Assembly: GCF_030053415.1 (NCBI RefSeq) | Contig: NZ_JASGBJ010000002.1 | Location: 124,001-188,000, forward strand | Source: Marinobacter sp. CHS3-4 | GTDB taxonomy: Bacteria > Pseudomonadota > Gammaproteobacteria > Pseudomonadales > Oleiphilaceae | Direction: 5' to 3' | DNA length: 64,000 nt | In this document: piece after piece, positions 54,268-63,449 of the stretch | Layout of the letters: every line of letters starts with the position of its first letter | How positions within the stretch are numbered: position 1 is the stretch's first letter | Made by a program: the position numbers and the translations under genes | The notes under the pieces: generated by a model | Database searches by the model: none | The model's input: only the letters and a program-made list of their open reading frames with translations | Told to the model about the DNA's origin: nothing

Positions 54268-54813
54268 ATGAGCAGAATTAACCTAGTCACCAATGAGCAT
54301 GCCAGCGATGAACAAAAAGAGCTTTATTCGGCCATTCACGGCCAGTTGGGCATGGTGCCGAATTTCCTGAAAATATTTGCGAACTCGCCTGCAGCACTTC
54401 GTGCTTTCCTGGGTCTGCACGGAATCGCAAGCGAAGGAACTCTTGATCCAAAAACCCGTGAACGAATCGCGTTAGGCCTGGCTGAGCAGAATGAATGTCA
54501 ATATTGCGTGTCTGCACATACTGCAATCGGCCGTAAAGCAGGGCTGTCAAACGATGAAATCGAAGCGAACAGGGCCGGAGGAAGCCAGGATGCAAAAGCA
54601 GCGGTCGCAGTAAAATTTGCCAGATCTCTCGCTGAGCATAACGGCGCCGTTTCTACCGCTGAACTCCTGGAAGTTCGGGCTGCGGGCTACGACGATGCCG
54701 ACATCGTCGAAATAATTACGCATGTCGGGATGAACGTACTCACCAATATCCTGGGAAAAGCCAGCCGGGTGGAAATCGATTTTCCCAAGATAGAGCTAAA
54801 TACAGCGGCATAG
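54268..54813 (+). CDS. Carboxymuconolactone decarboxylase/AhpD-like protein
   Basis: 181 residues from the ATG at 54268 with AGGAG upstream. The active-site motif ECQYCVSAH (Cys77, Cys80, His84) marks the AhpD branch, which uses a redox CxxC. Probably a peroxidase-linked or electrophile-detoxifying reductase; the natural substrate is unknown. The reductase fusion follows after 89 bases. Confidence 0.88.
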   Translation: MSRINLVTNEHASDEQKELYSAIHGQLGMVPNFLKIFANSPAALRAFLGLHGIASEGTLDPKTRERIALGLAEQNECQYCVSAHTAIGRKAGLSNDEIEANRAGGSQDAKAAVAVKFARSLAEHNGAVSTAELLEVRAAGYDDADIVEIITHVGMNVLTNILGKASRVEIDFPKIELNTAA

Positions 54814-54902
54814 TAGTAATCATTTGATCAAATTGTTGTTAACGCCGCGCTTTGGTTTTCAAAATATTAAGCGCGGTTCTTCAGCTCAGCGAGGCCAACG
54901 TC

Positions 54903-56510
54903 ATGCCACATAAATATGCGCAAATAGCTTTTACGGACAGCGTTAGGCAAGTCCAAATTGAGCAAAACAGCCGGTCTGGCTACGCCAAAATGGACCAGGG
55001 CGAAGACTATAACCATTTATTGAGCCAGCACGAAGCTGACTTTATCCAGGAGAGAGATAGCTTCTACATGGCCAGTGTCAGCGAGACCAACTGGCCCTAT
55101 CTGCAACATCGTGGTGGGCCGAAAGGTTTTATGCGGGTACTGGATGCGTCAACGCTGGGGTTCGCAGATTTTAGCGGCAATAGACAATATGTAAGTACCG
55201 GAAACTTTCAGACGAACGATCGAATCGCTCTGTTTTTTATGGATTACCCCAATAAACGGCGCCTGAAACTCATGGGCCGGGTGGAGCTGGTACCTAATCA
55301 GGACTGGGAAACCCTCGCGAAACTGGAGGTAGACCATTACCGAGCAAATGTAGAGAGAGCTTTTCTGATTCATGTAGAGGCATTTGACTGGAATTGCCCG
55401 CAGCATATTACGCCAAGGTTTACCGAGCAGGAGTTAGAGCGCCTGATTGCGCCGTTGGCGTCTGAAAATGAAAGGTTGAAGCAGCAAGTAAAGCGCGCTC
55501 AAACGCCCATACAACATCTGGATGAAAATGGCTTGGATGACCGAAAGGCGATGGGAGACGGAGAGCTGCCGCTGGTCATTAGTGGCATTCGGCAGTTGAC
55601 GCCAAGGGTCCGGGCCTACGAGTTAAGAGATCCGGGTGGTAAAGCGTTGCCTGCCGTAAATGCGGGCTCTCACTTGCGAGTTCCCGTCCGTTTAAAAAGC
55701 GGGGAGCTGGTAGAGCGTCATTATTCTATTTGTTCCAATCCGAGACGAAGGGATATTTATGAGATCGCGGTCTTAAAGGACGAAAATGGGCAGGGCGGGT
55801 CAGTAGCACTGCATGAAACGTATCATTTGGGAATGCAGTTGAATTGCCATCCGGCGGAAAACCATTTCTCGTTACACCAAGATAGACGACCTGCGGTTTT
55901 ATTGGCAGGAGGTATTGGTATTACTCCCATCAAAGCGATGGCACAAGCTTTAGAAGCTCGCGGCTCACGTTTTAATTTGCATTATGCCGGCCGCGGAAAA
56001 ATGGAAATGGCGTTTAGAGATCGCCTGGAAAGAGCTTTTCCAAGCGAGATATCTCTTTATGACAGTCAGACACGGAAGTTAGATGTCAGGCATGTCATGG
56101 CGAGCGCTGACCCAGACAGTGTCTTTTACGTGTGTGGACCACAAAGCTTGATTGATACAGTGCTGGACGAAGGCAGGCAGCTTTCTATCGATGCTGATCG
56201 AATTCGCTACGAGCGTTTCAGTGCTGCGAAGATTGATAATTCAAACGCATTTACAGTTCACTTGGCGAATTCCGGTAAACAGATCCACGTGGACAAACAG
56301 ACCAGTCTTCTTGACGCGCTGCTTGAGAACGGCATTGATCATCCCTTCAGCTGTAAAACCGGAGACTGTAAAACCTGTGCGGTCAAAGTCCTGGATGGTG
56401 AAGTTGATCATGCCGATAACTGTTTGAGTGAAACTGAAAGAACAGTTGAGCGGGTAATGTGTCCTTGTGTCTCAAGAGCCAAGGGATCGAGTCTGAAACT
56501 AAACTTGTAG
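54903..56510 (+). CDS. Fusion: pyridoxamine-phosphate-oxidase-like domain + ferredoxin reductase + 2Fe-2S
   Basis: 535 residues. About 1-190 is a PNPOx-like flavin-binding domain (NWPYLQHRGGPKGFMRVLD, LFFMDYPNKRRLKLMGR). About 220-445 is an FAD/NAD reductase (RHYSICSNP, LLAGGIGITPIKAMAQAL, VFYVCGP), and 455-535 a 2Fe-2S domain with CKTGDCKTC (484-492) and the last Cys at 522. It resembles a phthalate-dioxygenase-reductase tail on a flavin domain. Expected to pass electrons from NAD(P)H to a flavin or iron-sulphur partner. Substrate unknown. GAGG precedes the ATG. Confidence 0.85.
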   Translation: MPHKYAQIAFTDSVRQVQIEQNSRSGYAKMDQGEDYNHLLSQHEADFIQERDSFYMASVSETNWPYLQHRGGPKGFMRVLDASTLGFADFSGNRQYVSTGNFQTNDRIALFFMDYPNKRRLKLMGRVELVPNQDWETLAKLEVDHYRANVERAFLIHVEAFDWNCPQHITPRFTEQELERLIAPLASENERLKQQVKRAQTPIQHLDENGLDDRKAMGDGELPLVISGIRQLTPRVRAYELRDPGGKALPAVNAGSHLRVPVRLKSGELVERHYSICSNPRRRDIYEIAVLKDENGQGGSVALHETYHLGMQLNCHPAENHFSLHQDRRPAVLLAGGIGITPIKAMAQALEARGSRFNLHYAGRGKMEMAFRDRLERAFPSEISLYDSQTRKLDVRHVMASADPDSVFYVCGPQSLIDTVLDEGRQLSIDADRIRYERFSAAKIDNSNAFTVHLANSGKQIHVDKQTSLLDALLENGIDHPFSCKTGDCKTCAVKVLDGEVDHADNCLSETERTVERVMCPCVSRAKGSSLKLNL

Positions 56511-56516
56511 TTTTTT
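56496..56516 (+). terminator. Weak terminator at the end of the fusion gene
   Basis: AAACTA (56496-56501) and TAGTTT (56508-56513) can pair, with a T-run to 56516. The stem is short and A/T-rich and includes the stop codon, so it may not be efficient. Confidence 0.3.
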
Positions 56517-56758
56517 AGGTGCTACATCGTGCACGTCAAATTAATGGAGCGCCGGCATGCGTGATAGAGCGATACACGCTCGTCGAGCGCTGACCTTTTA
56601 GCCTTGATATTTGCGATTCTTGTCTTCTAGTTTTCTTGCAGTGTCGTCGAAAGCTAAAAACTCGACGCACGACGGCAATTTCCAGAATCACCTTCCCTGA
56701 TAGTTTCTATTTAACTAAAACAAACAGCCTTGATAGGCACCAAATAGGAGCTATCCAG

Positions 56759-58573
56759 ATGTTCAAGCCTGCTTTAGGTTTTGCTGCCCTTGCTGCTTTG
56801 AGTCCGCTAGTAGCGACCGCAGCCCCCACCCAGGTCTTCTGGGGCGATACACACCTGCACACTTCCTTGTCTGGCGATGCGTTCGCCATGGGGAACGAAA
56901 CCGCAGATCCCGACACCGCTTACCGTTTCGCCAAGGGTCAGCCGGTAGTGCATCCCTATAACCGTGTCCGGGTTCAGCTGGACCGTCCTTTGGACTTCCT
57001 GGTGGTTGCCGATCACGCCGCTTACATGGGCCTGATGCAGCAAGTCCGTGATGAAAGTGACCTGCTTGAGGGCAGTGAAAATGGGCAGCGTCTGATCGAC
57101 CTGTGGAAGAACAAAGGTTCAAAGGCCGTTTACTACGATGCGGCCGGCTCCATCGTTCGCGACAAACCCTATCAGGATTTGCTGAAAGACAGCATGCGTG
57201 AACCCGTCTGGAATCGGATTGTCGAAGCTGCCGAGGACAACAACGAGCCCGGTAAATTTACCGCGTTCATTGGCTGGGAGTGGACGTCTTTTCCAAACGG
57301 CGCAAACCTGCACCGTGTTGTCTTTACAGATACCGGTGGAGAAGTTGCCAAGCAGTTTCTGCCTTATTCAACAACTGATAGCAGCAAGCCTGAAGATCTG
57401 TGGAACTGGCTTGACCAGACTTCCGGGTCAACCGGCGCGGACTTCGTGGCAATTCCGCATAACTCCAATATCAGTAAAGGCATGATGTTTAACGACGTGG
57501 ACAGCAATGGTCATCCCATCACGGCCAGCTATGCCCGCACTCGTATGCGCTGGGAACCCATCGTAGAAGTAACCCAGGTAAAGGGTGATTCAGAGGCTCA
57601 TCCCGATCTCTCGCCGAATGACCCCTTTGCTGATTTCGAAACCTTCGAGCACGTGATGTCGTTTGGTGCGAAGGAAGAAAAAGAATTTGACCAGGTAGGC
57701 AACTACGCCCGCAGTGCGCTCAAGCGCGGTCTCCAGATTGAAGACCGTACCGGCGTTAACCCCTACAAGTTTGGCATGATTGGTTCCACCGACTCTCATA
57801 CTGGCCTGGCTTCGGCGGATGAGCCCAATTTCTGGGGCAAGTTCGGTGTTGATTCCATTCCGGAAAACAAAGACCGAGAAACGACACCGGGAGCCAGCGG
57901 CTGGGCAATGTCTGCTGCAGGCCTGGTGGGAGCCTGGGCGGAAGAAAACTCTCGCGAGTCCCTTTTCGCCGCGTTCAAGCGCAAGGAAGTGTATGCCACT
58001 ACCGGTCCGCGAATGCAGGTTCGCATGTTCGGTGGCTTTGATTTCAACGAGAGCGATCTCCAAAAGAATAACCTGGCAGAAGTCGGCTATGACAAGGGCG
58101 TACCCATGGGCGGCGACTTGCTGGACGCTCCCGAAGGTGAAGCACCGCGTTTCCTGATTCAGGCGGTGAAAGATCCTGTTGGCGCCAATCTGGACCGGGT
58201 CCAGGTGGTTAAAGGCTGGCTGGACGAGGAGGGCAACAGCCATGAACAGGTGTTCAACGTTGCATTGTCTGACGGACGTGAAGATCGCGGTAACGACACC
58301 AAGCCCGTTGGTAGCACAGTTGATCTGAAAACCGGCCGTTACACCAATACCATCGGCGCAGAGGAGTTGGTGACAGTCTGGACCGATCCTGAGTTTGATG
58401 CCGATCAGCGAGCGTTCTATTACGTGCGTGTTCTGCAGATCCCGACTGCGCGTCACACGACTCTGGACGCCCTGGCATTGGGCAAGCCAAGAAATACGAT
58501 TGCCTACCGGACGGTGATTCAGGAAAGAGCCTATTCCTCACCCATCTGGTACACCCCGGGTAAAGGAAACTAG
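56759..58573 (+). CDS. DUF3604 protein, predicted metal-dependent phosphoesterase-like
   Basis: 604 residues from the ATG at 56759 with AGGAG upstream. Signal peptide (about 1-22, ending TAA). The family motifs WGDTHLHTSLSGD, VVADHAAYMG, PHNSNISKG and GSTDSHTG give PHP-like metal-ligand histidines and aspartates. Exported. Activity is not established; PHP-like metal hydrolase is inference from motifs. It leads an operon with a parvulin and a HupE protein, three bases and 20 overlapping bases apart. Confidence 0.9.
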   Translation: MFKPALGFAALAALSPLVATAAPTQVFWGDTHLHTSLSGDAFAMGNETADPDTAYRFAKGQPVVHPYNRVRVQLDRPLDFLVVADHAAYMGLMQQVRDESDLLEGSENGQRLIDLWKNKGSKAVYYDAAGSIVRDKPYQDLLKDSMREPVWNRIVEAAEDNNEPGKFTAFIGWEWTSFPNGANLHRVVFTDTGGEVAKQFLPYSTTDSSKPEDLWNWLDQTSGSTGADFVAIPHNSNISKGMMFNDVDSNGHPITASYARTRMRWEPIVEVTQVKGDSEAHPDLSPNDPFADFETFEHVMSFGAKEEKEFDQVGNYARSALKRGLQIEDRTGVNPYKFGMIGSTDSHTGLASADEPNFWGKFGVDSIPENKDRETTPGASGWAMSAAGLVGAWAEENSRESLFAAFKRKEVYATTGPRMQVRMFGGFDFNESDLQKNNLAEVGYDKGVPMGGDLLDAPEGEAPRFLIQAVKDPVGANLDRVQVVKGWLDEEGNSHEQVFNVALSDGREDRGNDTKPVGSTVDLKTGRYTNTIGAEELVTVWTDPEFDADQRAFYYVRVLQIPTARHTTLDALALGKPRNTIAYRTVIQERAYSSPIWYTPGKGN

Positions 58574-58576
58574 GCC

Positions 58577-59443
58577 ATGCTGGGTAAACTGTTAAAAGAT
58601 CCGTTGGTGCATTTCACCCTGGCCGGCATGGCCCTGTTCGCAGGCTACTATGCGGTCGGTGGTCAGGAAGATCAGCTAGATGAAACCACCATTGTGGTAG
58701 ATCGCAGCGCTCTATTGACGTTTATCCAGTATCGATCAAAAGCGTTCGACGCCGAGCAGGCAAATGAGAAATTGGCCTCTATGAACGAGCAGAAGCGGAA
58801 GGAGCTGATTCGCGACTACGTTCGCGAGGAGGCACTGTTCCGAGAAGCCAAGTTGCTGGGAATGATGGAGAACGACTATATCGTTCGTCGTCGCTCGGTG
58901 CAGAAGCTCGAGTTCATTGCTCAGGGTGTCGCCGAGAGACTGGGTGAAGTGAATGACCAAGAGCTGACGGCTTATTTTGAGAAATTCCGTGACGATTATT
59001 ACGTGTCTCCTTCTTACAGCTTCACTCACGTTTTCATCAAAGATGGCGTGGATAATCCTGAGCTGAGGGCAAAGGCTCTACTGGAGAAGTTGAACGCAGA
59101 AAGGGTGGGCAATGCAGATGCGACGCCTTTTGGTGATCGTTTCCTTTACCACCGCAACTACGTGGAAAGAACACCCGACTTTATTGCCAGCCATTTCGGC
59201 AACCGGTTCAAAGACGGCCTTTCCCAGTTAGAAGCAAGCGTAGAGCGCTGGCAGGGGCCTATCGTGTCCAAATATGGTCTGCACCTGATCAAATTGAACG
59301 CCTATCGTCCCGGACGCGCGCCGGAGCTGGCTGAAGTTCGTCATCAGGTCGAAAGTGATTTCCTTCGCTGGCAGAAGATTCAGCAGCAGGAAGTGGCCAT
59401 TCAGGGAATAGTGGAGCGGTACGATGTGGAAACTCGCCTTTAA
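58577..59443 (+). CDS. Membrane-anchored parvulin-type peptidyl-prolyl isomerase
   Basis: 288 residues with an N-terminal membrane anchor (about 10-29) and a periplasmic helical part followed by a parvulin-like domain (about 150-255: YVSPSYSFTHVFIKD, PIVSKYGLHLIKL). Resembles SurA/PpiD-type chaperones in layout. It lies three bases after DUF3604 and overlaps the HupE start by 20 bases, so it probably folds or matures the neighbouring exported proteins. Confidence 0.88.
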   Translation: MLGKLLKDPLVHFTLAGMALFAGYYAVGGQEDQLDETTIVVDRSALLTFIQYRSKAFDAEQANEKLASMNEQKRKELIRDYVREEALFREAKLLGMMENDYIVRRRSVQKLEFIAQGVAERLGEVNDQELTAYFEKFRDDYYVSPSYSFTHVFIKDGVDNPELRAKALLEKLNAERVGNADATPFGDRFLYHRNYVERTPDFIASHFGNRFKDGLSQLEASVERWQGPIVSKYGLHLIKLNAYRPGRAPELAEVRHQVESDFLRWQKIQQQEVAIQGIVERYDVETRL

Positions 59444-60398
59444 ACGGCTGCTGATTGCTGCCCTGATTCTGACGCCGTGCCTTACCCTCGCACACGATGC
59501 GCGGCCACTGTTCGTCCAGATCAATGAATCAGGCGGCACAGGCGCTGGCATTCACCAGTACACGGTGAAGCTTCAGGTGCCACCTACCGTTGTAACGGGT
59601 AATAGGCCATATCTTTCGCTGCCGGAAATCTGCACGGCAGAGCGGATGGGCGTTATCACTCAGCTGAAATGCAGTGCGCCTTTAACCGGTCAGGCCCTTA
59701 CTATTGGATGGCCAGAACACAACCCGTCTATCAGCACTTTAATCCGGGTGAGCCTGGCATCGGGCGAGAGCTATCAGCAGCTACTGGGCCCTGATGAGAA
59801 TAACTGGCAGGTTCCCGCAGAGAGAGATTCCCTTGCGGTCGTTAGCGAGTACAGCGTGCTGGGCATCGAGCATATTCTCATGGGTTGGGATCATTTGCTG
59901 TTCCTGCTATGCCTGATCTTTATAGCCGGTAATTTCAGGCGCATCCTGATCACGATATCTGGTTTTACCGTGGCCCACTCGTTGACGCTGGTGCTCACCA
60001 CCCTGGGCCTGATCCGGCTGCCGATTGCCCCGGTCGAGGCCGTGATTGCACTGAGCATTCTGTTTCTGGCGACCGAGATCATCCGCGACCGGCGCGATAC
60101 ACTGGCCTGGAGATACCCGGTTGCCGTCTCGACCTTGTTCGGGTTGATTCACGGTTTCGGTTTTGCGTCTGTATTGCAGGAAATTGGGTTGCCCCAGAAT
60201 GACCTTGGGCTGGCATTATTGTTCTTCAATATCGGCGTGGAGCTCGGTCAGATTCTTTTTGTGGCCGCAATTATGGCCGCTTTTGCGGTTCTCCGGCGGA
60301 TCGAAACGTTTCCGCTGGCCCGAGCGCAAGGCGTCCTCGTGTATGGTGCTGGCAGCTTGGCGGCATTCTGGACCCTGGAGCGAGTTTCTGGATTTTAA
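59424..60398 (+). CDS. HupE/UreJ-family membrane protein
   Basis: 324 residues: signal peptide (about 1-23), a periplasmic N-terminal domain, then about seven membrane segments from ~150 with the HupE/UreJ_2 motif IEHILMGWDHLLFLL and a second LIHGFGFASVLQE. HupE and UreJ proteins transport nickel in hydrogenase/urease systems; no such enzyme is near, so metal identity is open. It ends the DUF3604 operon. Confidence 0.88.
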   Translation: MWKLAFKRLLIAALILTPCLTLAHDARPLFVQINESGGTGAGIHQYTVKLQVPPTVVTGNRPYLSLPEICTAERMGVITQLKCSAPLTGQALTIGWPEHNPSISTLIRVSLASGESYQQLLGPDENNWQVPAERDSLAVVSEYSVLGIEHILMGWDHLLFLLCLIFIAGNFRRILITISGFTVAHSLTLVLTTLGLIRLPIAPVEAVIALSILFLATEIIRDRRDTLAWRYPVAVSTLFGLIHGFGFASVLQEIGLPQNDLGLALLFFNIGVELGQILFVAAIMAAFAVLRRIETFPLARAQGVLVYGAGSLAAFWTLERVSGF

Positions 60399-60407
60399 TA
60401 CTTTGAG

Positions 60408-61343
60408 CTAGGAAGTATCTGACAGAGCTTCTCTCATTTTCAGAGTCACCAGTACCGTATTGAGGTGCGGCACCTCAATGTTGTAGCGCTTGGCAATTTC
60501 AACCACGTTGCCCAGAATGGCATCCCTTTCGATCGGTCGGTTATTCAGATAATCGAGCGCCATGCTGTTTTTGTAGGGCGGCATCTTGCGGGTGCCTTCT
60601 ATCAGCTTATCAACCGCGTCTTTGGACATCTGGTAGCCATCGGCCGCCGCCACATCCATCACTTCACTGATCATCGCCCTGATCAAATATTCGCCGCCCT
60701 TGGCGTCAAGCATGGTTTTTGTGTCGGCGCCGTTTGCTATCACTGACAATGGATTAAAGGCGGTATTCCATAAGCACTTCCTCCAGCGTTCTCGCACGAC
60801 GGCTTCGGTTAACTTTACTTTTATGCCAGCGCCGGTGAACAGGCTGGACAGGCGTTCACAGTGATCGTCCACCCCTTGGGGATAACGCCCCATCACCAAC
60901 TGTCCGTACGAGGTATGCTCAACCACACCCGGATCGGTCCGGCTGACAGCGATGAATGCCAGGCAACTAATCAAAGGATTGTCCGGGAACGCTTCAGCCA
61001 GTTCGCGTTCAATGTCGATGCCGTTTTCAATAAGGACGAGGGCTGTCTCTTTGCCCATCCAGGGACGTACCAGGGCAGCCCGATCGGTTTGCGGGAGTAC
61101 CTTTACGCACAGGAACAGGTAGTCCGGAGTTTCCCTGGGGGTGTCACCGTCCCGGTACACATTATCCGGTTGGAAGGACAGGTCGCCCATCGTGCTGTTG
61201 ACTCGGATGCCGTGATCTTTCACAACCTCGTATTCGGAGCGCAGTACCAGGCTCACCCGGCATCCGGCTCTCTTTAAGAGGGCACCGTAAAAGCTGCCGA
61301 TGGCCCCGGCGCCTACGACAAGAACCTCAGGTTTATCCGTCAT
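60408..61343 (-). CDS. Ketopantoate reductase (PanE/ApbA) family protein
   Basis: 311 residues with Rossmann GAGAIGS (11-17) and the family's ENGID and WRKCLWNTAFNPLS segments with the catalytic lysine and asparagine. PanE reduces ketopantoate to pantoate with NADPH in vitamin B5 synthesis; members also reduce other 2-ketoacids. No pan gene adjoins. AAGGAG precedes the ATG. Its gene is separated from the alcohol dehydrogenase gene by a terminator. Confidence 0.85.
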   Translation of the reverse strand: MTDKPEVLVVGAGAIGSFYGALLKRAGCRVSLVLRSEYEVVKDHGIRVNSTMGDLSFQPDNVYRDGDTPRETPDYLFLCVKVLPQTDRAALVRPWMGKETALVLIENGIDIERELAEAFPDNPLISCLAFIAVSRTDPGVVEHTSYGQLVMGRYPQGVDDHCERLSSLFTGAGIKVKLTEAVVRERWRKCLWNTAFNPLSVIANGADTKTMLDAKGGEYLIRAMISEVMDVAAADGYQMSKDAVDKLIEGTRKMPPYKNSMALDYLNNRPIERDAILGNVVEIAKRYNIEVPHLNTVLVTLKMREALSDTS

Positions 61344-61452
61344 TGAACCGAACTCCTTTCTTTTTGTTTCGGGGGTTCAGGGGGCAGTTGCAGTTTGAAG
61401 ACTGTTTGCCTCAGATGCCAGTTGACCTTGCTATAGCCGGGAAGTCGCACAT

Positions 61453-61480
61453 AAAAAAGCCACTGCGGTGCAGTGGCTTT
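61453..61480 (-). terminator. Intrinsic terminator after the alcohol dehydrogenase gene
   Basis: On the minus strand AAAGCCACTGC and GCAGTGGCTTT (plus 61456-61466 and 61470-61480) form an 11-bp stem with loop ACC, ending in a run of T (complement of 61453-61458). It lies 22 bases after the stop codon. Confidence 0.9.
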
Positions 61481-61501
61481 GAGCGTGCTGTTGATGAGCC
61501 G

Positions 61502-62584
61502 CTATTGGCCAGGCTTGACCAGTATCTTCACGTCGTACTCAGGCTTAGCGAGGCGCTCGAACGCGTCGGCCATGCCGTCGAGGGAGACGGTATCGGAAAT
61601 CAGGGCAGATGCCTCAAGATTTCCTTCGGCCAGGTTATGCAACGTTGCGCCAAACTCTTCCGGGCTGTAGAAGCTGGCAAAGCGAATATCCAGTTCTTTC
61701 AGAATCGGGAATGCCGGGACCATGGTGTCTTTCTCCATGCACAAGCCGACAACGACAACACGGGCACCAAATGGCGCACCAGCACAAATGTTCTGGATCA
61801 GCCCGGGTACACCCACGCATTCGAAGATCAATGAGGGCTTGAGGCCGTCGCCGCCAAACAGGGGAGAGACAGGTCCGTTCTCGTCGCCATTTGAGGTTGC
61901 CGCAGCTTCTGCCCAACTCTGATAAGGCGAGTTCTCTGCCGGGTTTACCACCACATCCGCACCCACCTTTTTGGCCAGTTCACGACGCGCCTTTGAAAAG
62001 TCAGACGCCACGATGGGTCCGATTTTCATCATTTTCAGGATGGCGATAATGGCAAGCCCGATAGGGCCACAACCGATAACCAGGGGCACATGGTTCTGGT
62101 TCGGCTCACCACGGTTAACTGCATGCTGGGCCACAGCCATAGGCTCGGTCAGTGATGCAATATCCGGGTCGAGACCGTTTGGCACTTTCATGGTCAAGCG
62201 TCCATCAACCAGCAGGTGCTCGGAAAACCCGCCCGGGATACCAGGCGTGCCGAAGCCCACCATGCGCAGGCCATCTTCTCGAAGGAGGAAGGGCAGGGAA
62301 ACGACCTTATCACCCTCTTTAAAAGGCGATTCGGGCATGCGGCTCTCAAGCACTTCACCCACAAATTCATGACCCATCAGAATAGGTTGGTCTGTGTCGA
62401 CGATGGAGGTTCCGACGATCTGGCGGGAACTTTCTGCCAGCTCGTGGGAGTGATGCAGGCAGTGAAGATCAGAGCCACAGATGCCGCAAACAAGCGATTT
62501 GACCAGCAGCTCGTTTTCACGGGGTTTGGGGTCTGGAAGGTCAACAATTTTCAGGGCGTCCTGCTGGACGATAGCGCTTCTCAT
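61502..62584 (-). CDS. Zinc-dependent medium-chain alcohol dehydrogenase, no structural-zinc lobe
   Basis: 360 residues. Catalytic zinc ligands are suggested by CGICGSDLH and GHEFVGE; the NAD(P) Rossmann motif is GCGPIGLA. The segment after GHE that normally carries four cysteines for the structural zinc has none. Substrate unknown, probably an alcohol or ketone. GAGGAC precedes the ATG. Probably cotranscribed from the cupin gene upstream. Confidence 0.88.
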   Translation of the reverse strand: MRSAIVQQDALKIVDLPDPKPRENELLVKSLVCGICGSDLHCLHHSHELAESSRQIVGTSIVDTDQPILMGHEFVGEVLESRMPESPFKEGDKVVSLPFLLREDGLRMVGFGTPGIPGGFSEHLLVDGRLTMKVPNGLDPDIASLTEPMAVAQHAVNRGEPNQNHVPLVIGCGPIGLAIIAILKMMKIGPIVASDFSKARRELAKKVGADVVVNPAENSPYQSWAEAAATSNGDENGPVSPLFGGDGLKPSLIFECVGVPGLIQNICAGAPFGARVVVVGLCMEKDTMVPAFPILKELDIRFASFYSPEEFGATLHNLAEGNLEASALISDTVSLDGMADAFERLAKPEYDVKILVKPGQ

Positions 62585-62765
62585 AAAATGTCCTCTTAGT
62601 CTTGTTTTTCAACGCTGCTTAGTAGCCAGCGATACGGTCTCGAGGGTGCCGGGTGGATGATTCCACTCCAGGGTGGCGATAACGGAGAACTGTGAGAAGC
62701 GAGTAACATCGCTTTAAAAAGATACGACCACAGTGTCGCGCAAGCCAACCAGTGAGACCGCTTCG

Positions 62766-62785
62766 GAGCCGGCAATAGCCGGCTC
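62766..62785 (-). repeat. Strong hairpin between the cupin and alcohol dehydrogenase genes
   Basis: GAGCCGGC and GCCGGCTC form a perfect 8-bp stem with loop AATA on the plus strand (equivalent on the minus strand). It has no T-run on either side, so it is more likely a processing or attenuating hairpin. Confidence 0.5.
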
Positions 62786-62798
62786 TTGCTACCCATTG

Positions 62799-63314
62799 TT
62801 AAAGTGAAACCATGTCAGCGTAGTCAGGGAAGGGCGCCTTGATGTATACGGAAGGCTTCAGGCCTCGATCTGCAATTGCCCCTTCGATCATGGCGATAAT
62901 TGAACTTGCATCCATGGTGCTGTGGTAGTTGCCCTCGTCATCAAAATTCACGTTGGCACCCTGAACAACCATGACCATTTCTGTGACTTCAGAGTTGTCG
63001 GCTGGTACTTCAAGGGTATGAACGCTTCCGCCCGGCTCGAACAGGTAGGAACCAGCGATCTGAGGCTGATCTTTATGCTCTACGTAGTTCCAGCGGCCTG
63101 ACAATGTCCACAAGTGAACGGTACCGGTGTGGTAATGGGTGGGCAGCTTTACGCCCGGTGCCATGTAGGCGCGAACAACCCAGGTGCCATTGCATGGGTC
63201 CAGCATTAGAGGCTGGACATCCAGGCCTGGCACGAGAATGTCTTTGTATATGGGCGAGTCTTTGACGTTAAGCGTCAGTAGTTCTGTGTTGCTTTGTACG
63301 GTGACGGGTAGCAT
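62799..63314 (-). CDS. 2,4'-dihydroxyacetophenone dioxygenase-family cupin
   Basis: 171 residues with a cupin fold and metal-binding histidines in LPTHYHTGTVHLW and GSVHTLEVP. The family contains 2,4'-dihydroxyacetophenone dioxygenase, which cleaves an aromatic ketone using non-haem iron. Actual substrate is unknown. AAGGAG precedes the ATG. It precedes the alcohol dehydrogenase and follows the AraC gene on the same strand. Confidence 0.82.
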   Translation of the reverse strand: MLPVTVQSNTELLTLNVKDSPIYKDILVPGLDVQPLMLDPCNGTWVVRAYMAPGVKLPTHYHTGTVHLWTLSGRWNYVEHKDQPQIAGSYLFEPGGSVHTLEVPADNSEVTEMVMVVQGANVNFDDEGNYHSTMDASSIIAMIEGAIADRGLKPSVYIKAPFPDYADMVSL

Positions 63315-63449
63315 GAGCTTCTCCTTCTGGTTTTGTTGTAACTGTCAGAAGTATCTTGTGCTTTGGGAGAAGCTCATGGTTTCTCTTTTCACGACAAAGA
63401 TTTGATAATTAAACCTCGGTTTTTGCCGTTAAAGAGCCTAAGGTTTCGT

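Noticed and set aside
62766-62785. Hairpin read as a terminator
   Set aside because: Perfect stem but no T-run on either strand, so I listed it only as a hairpin.
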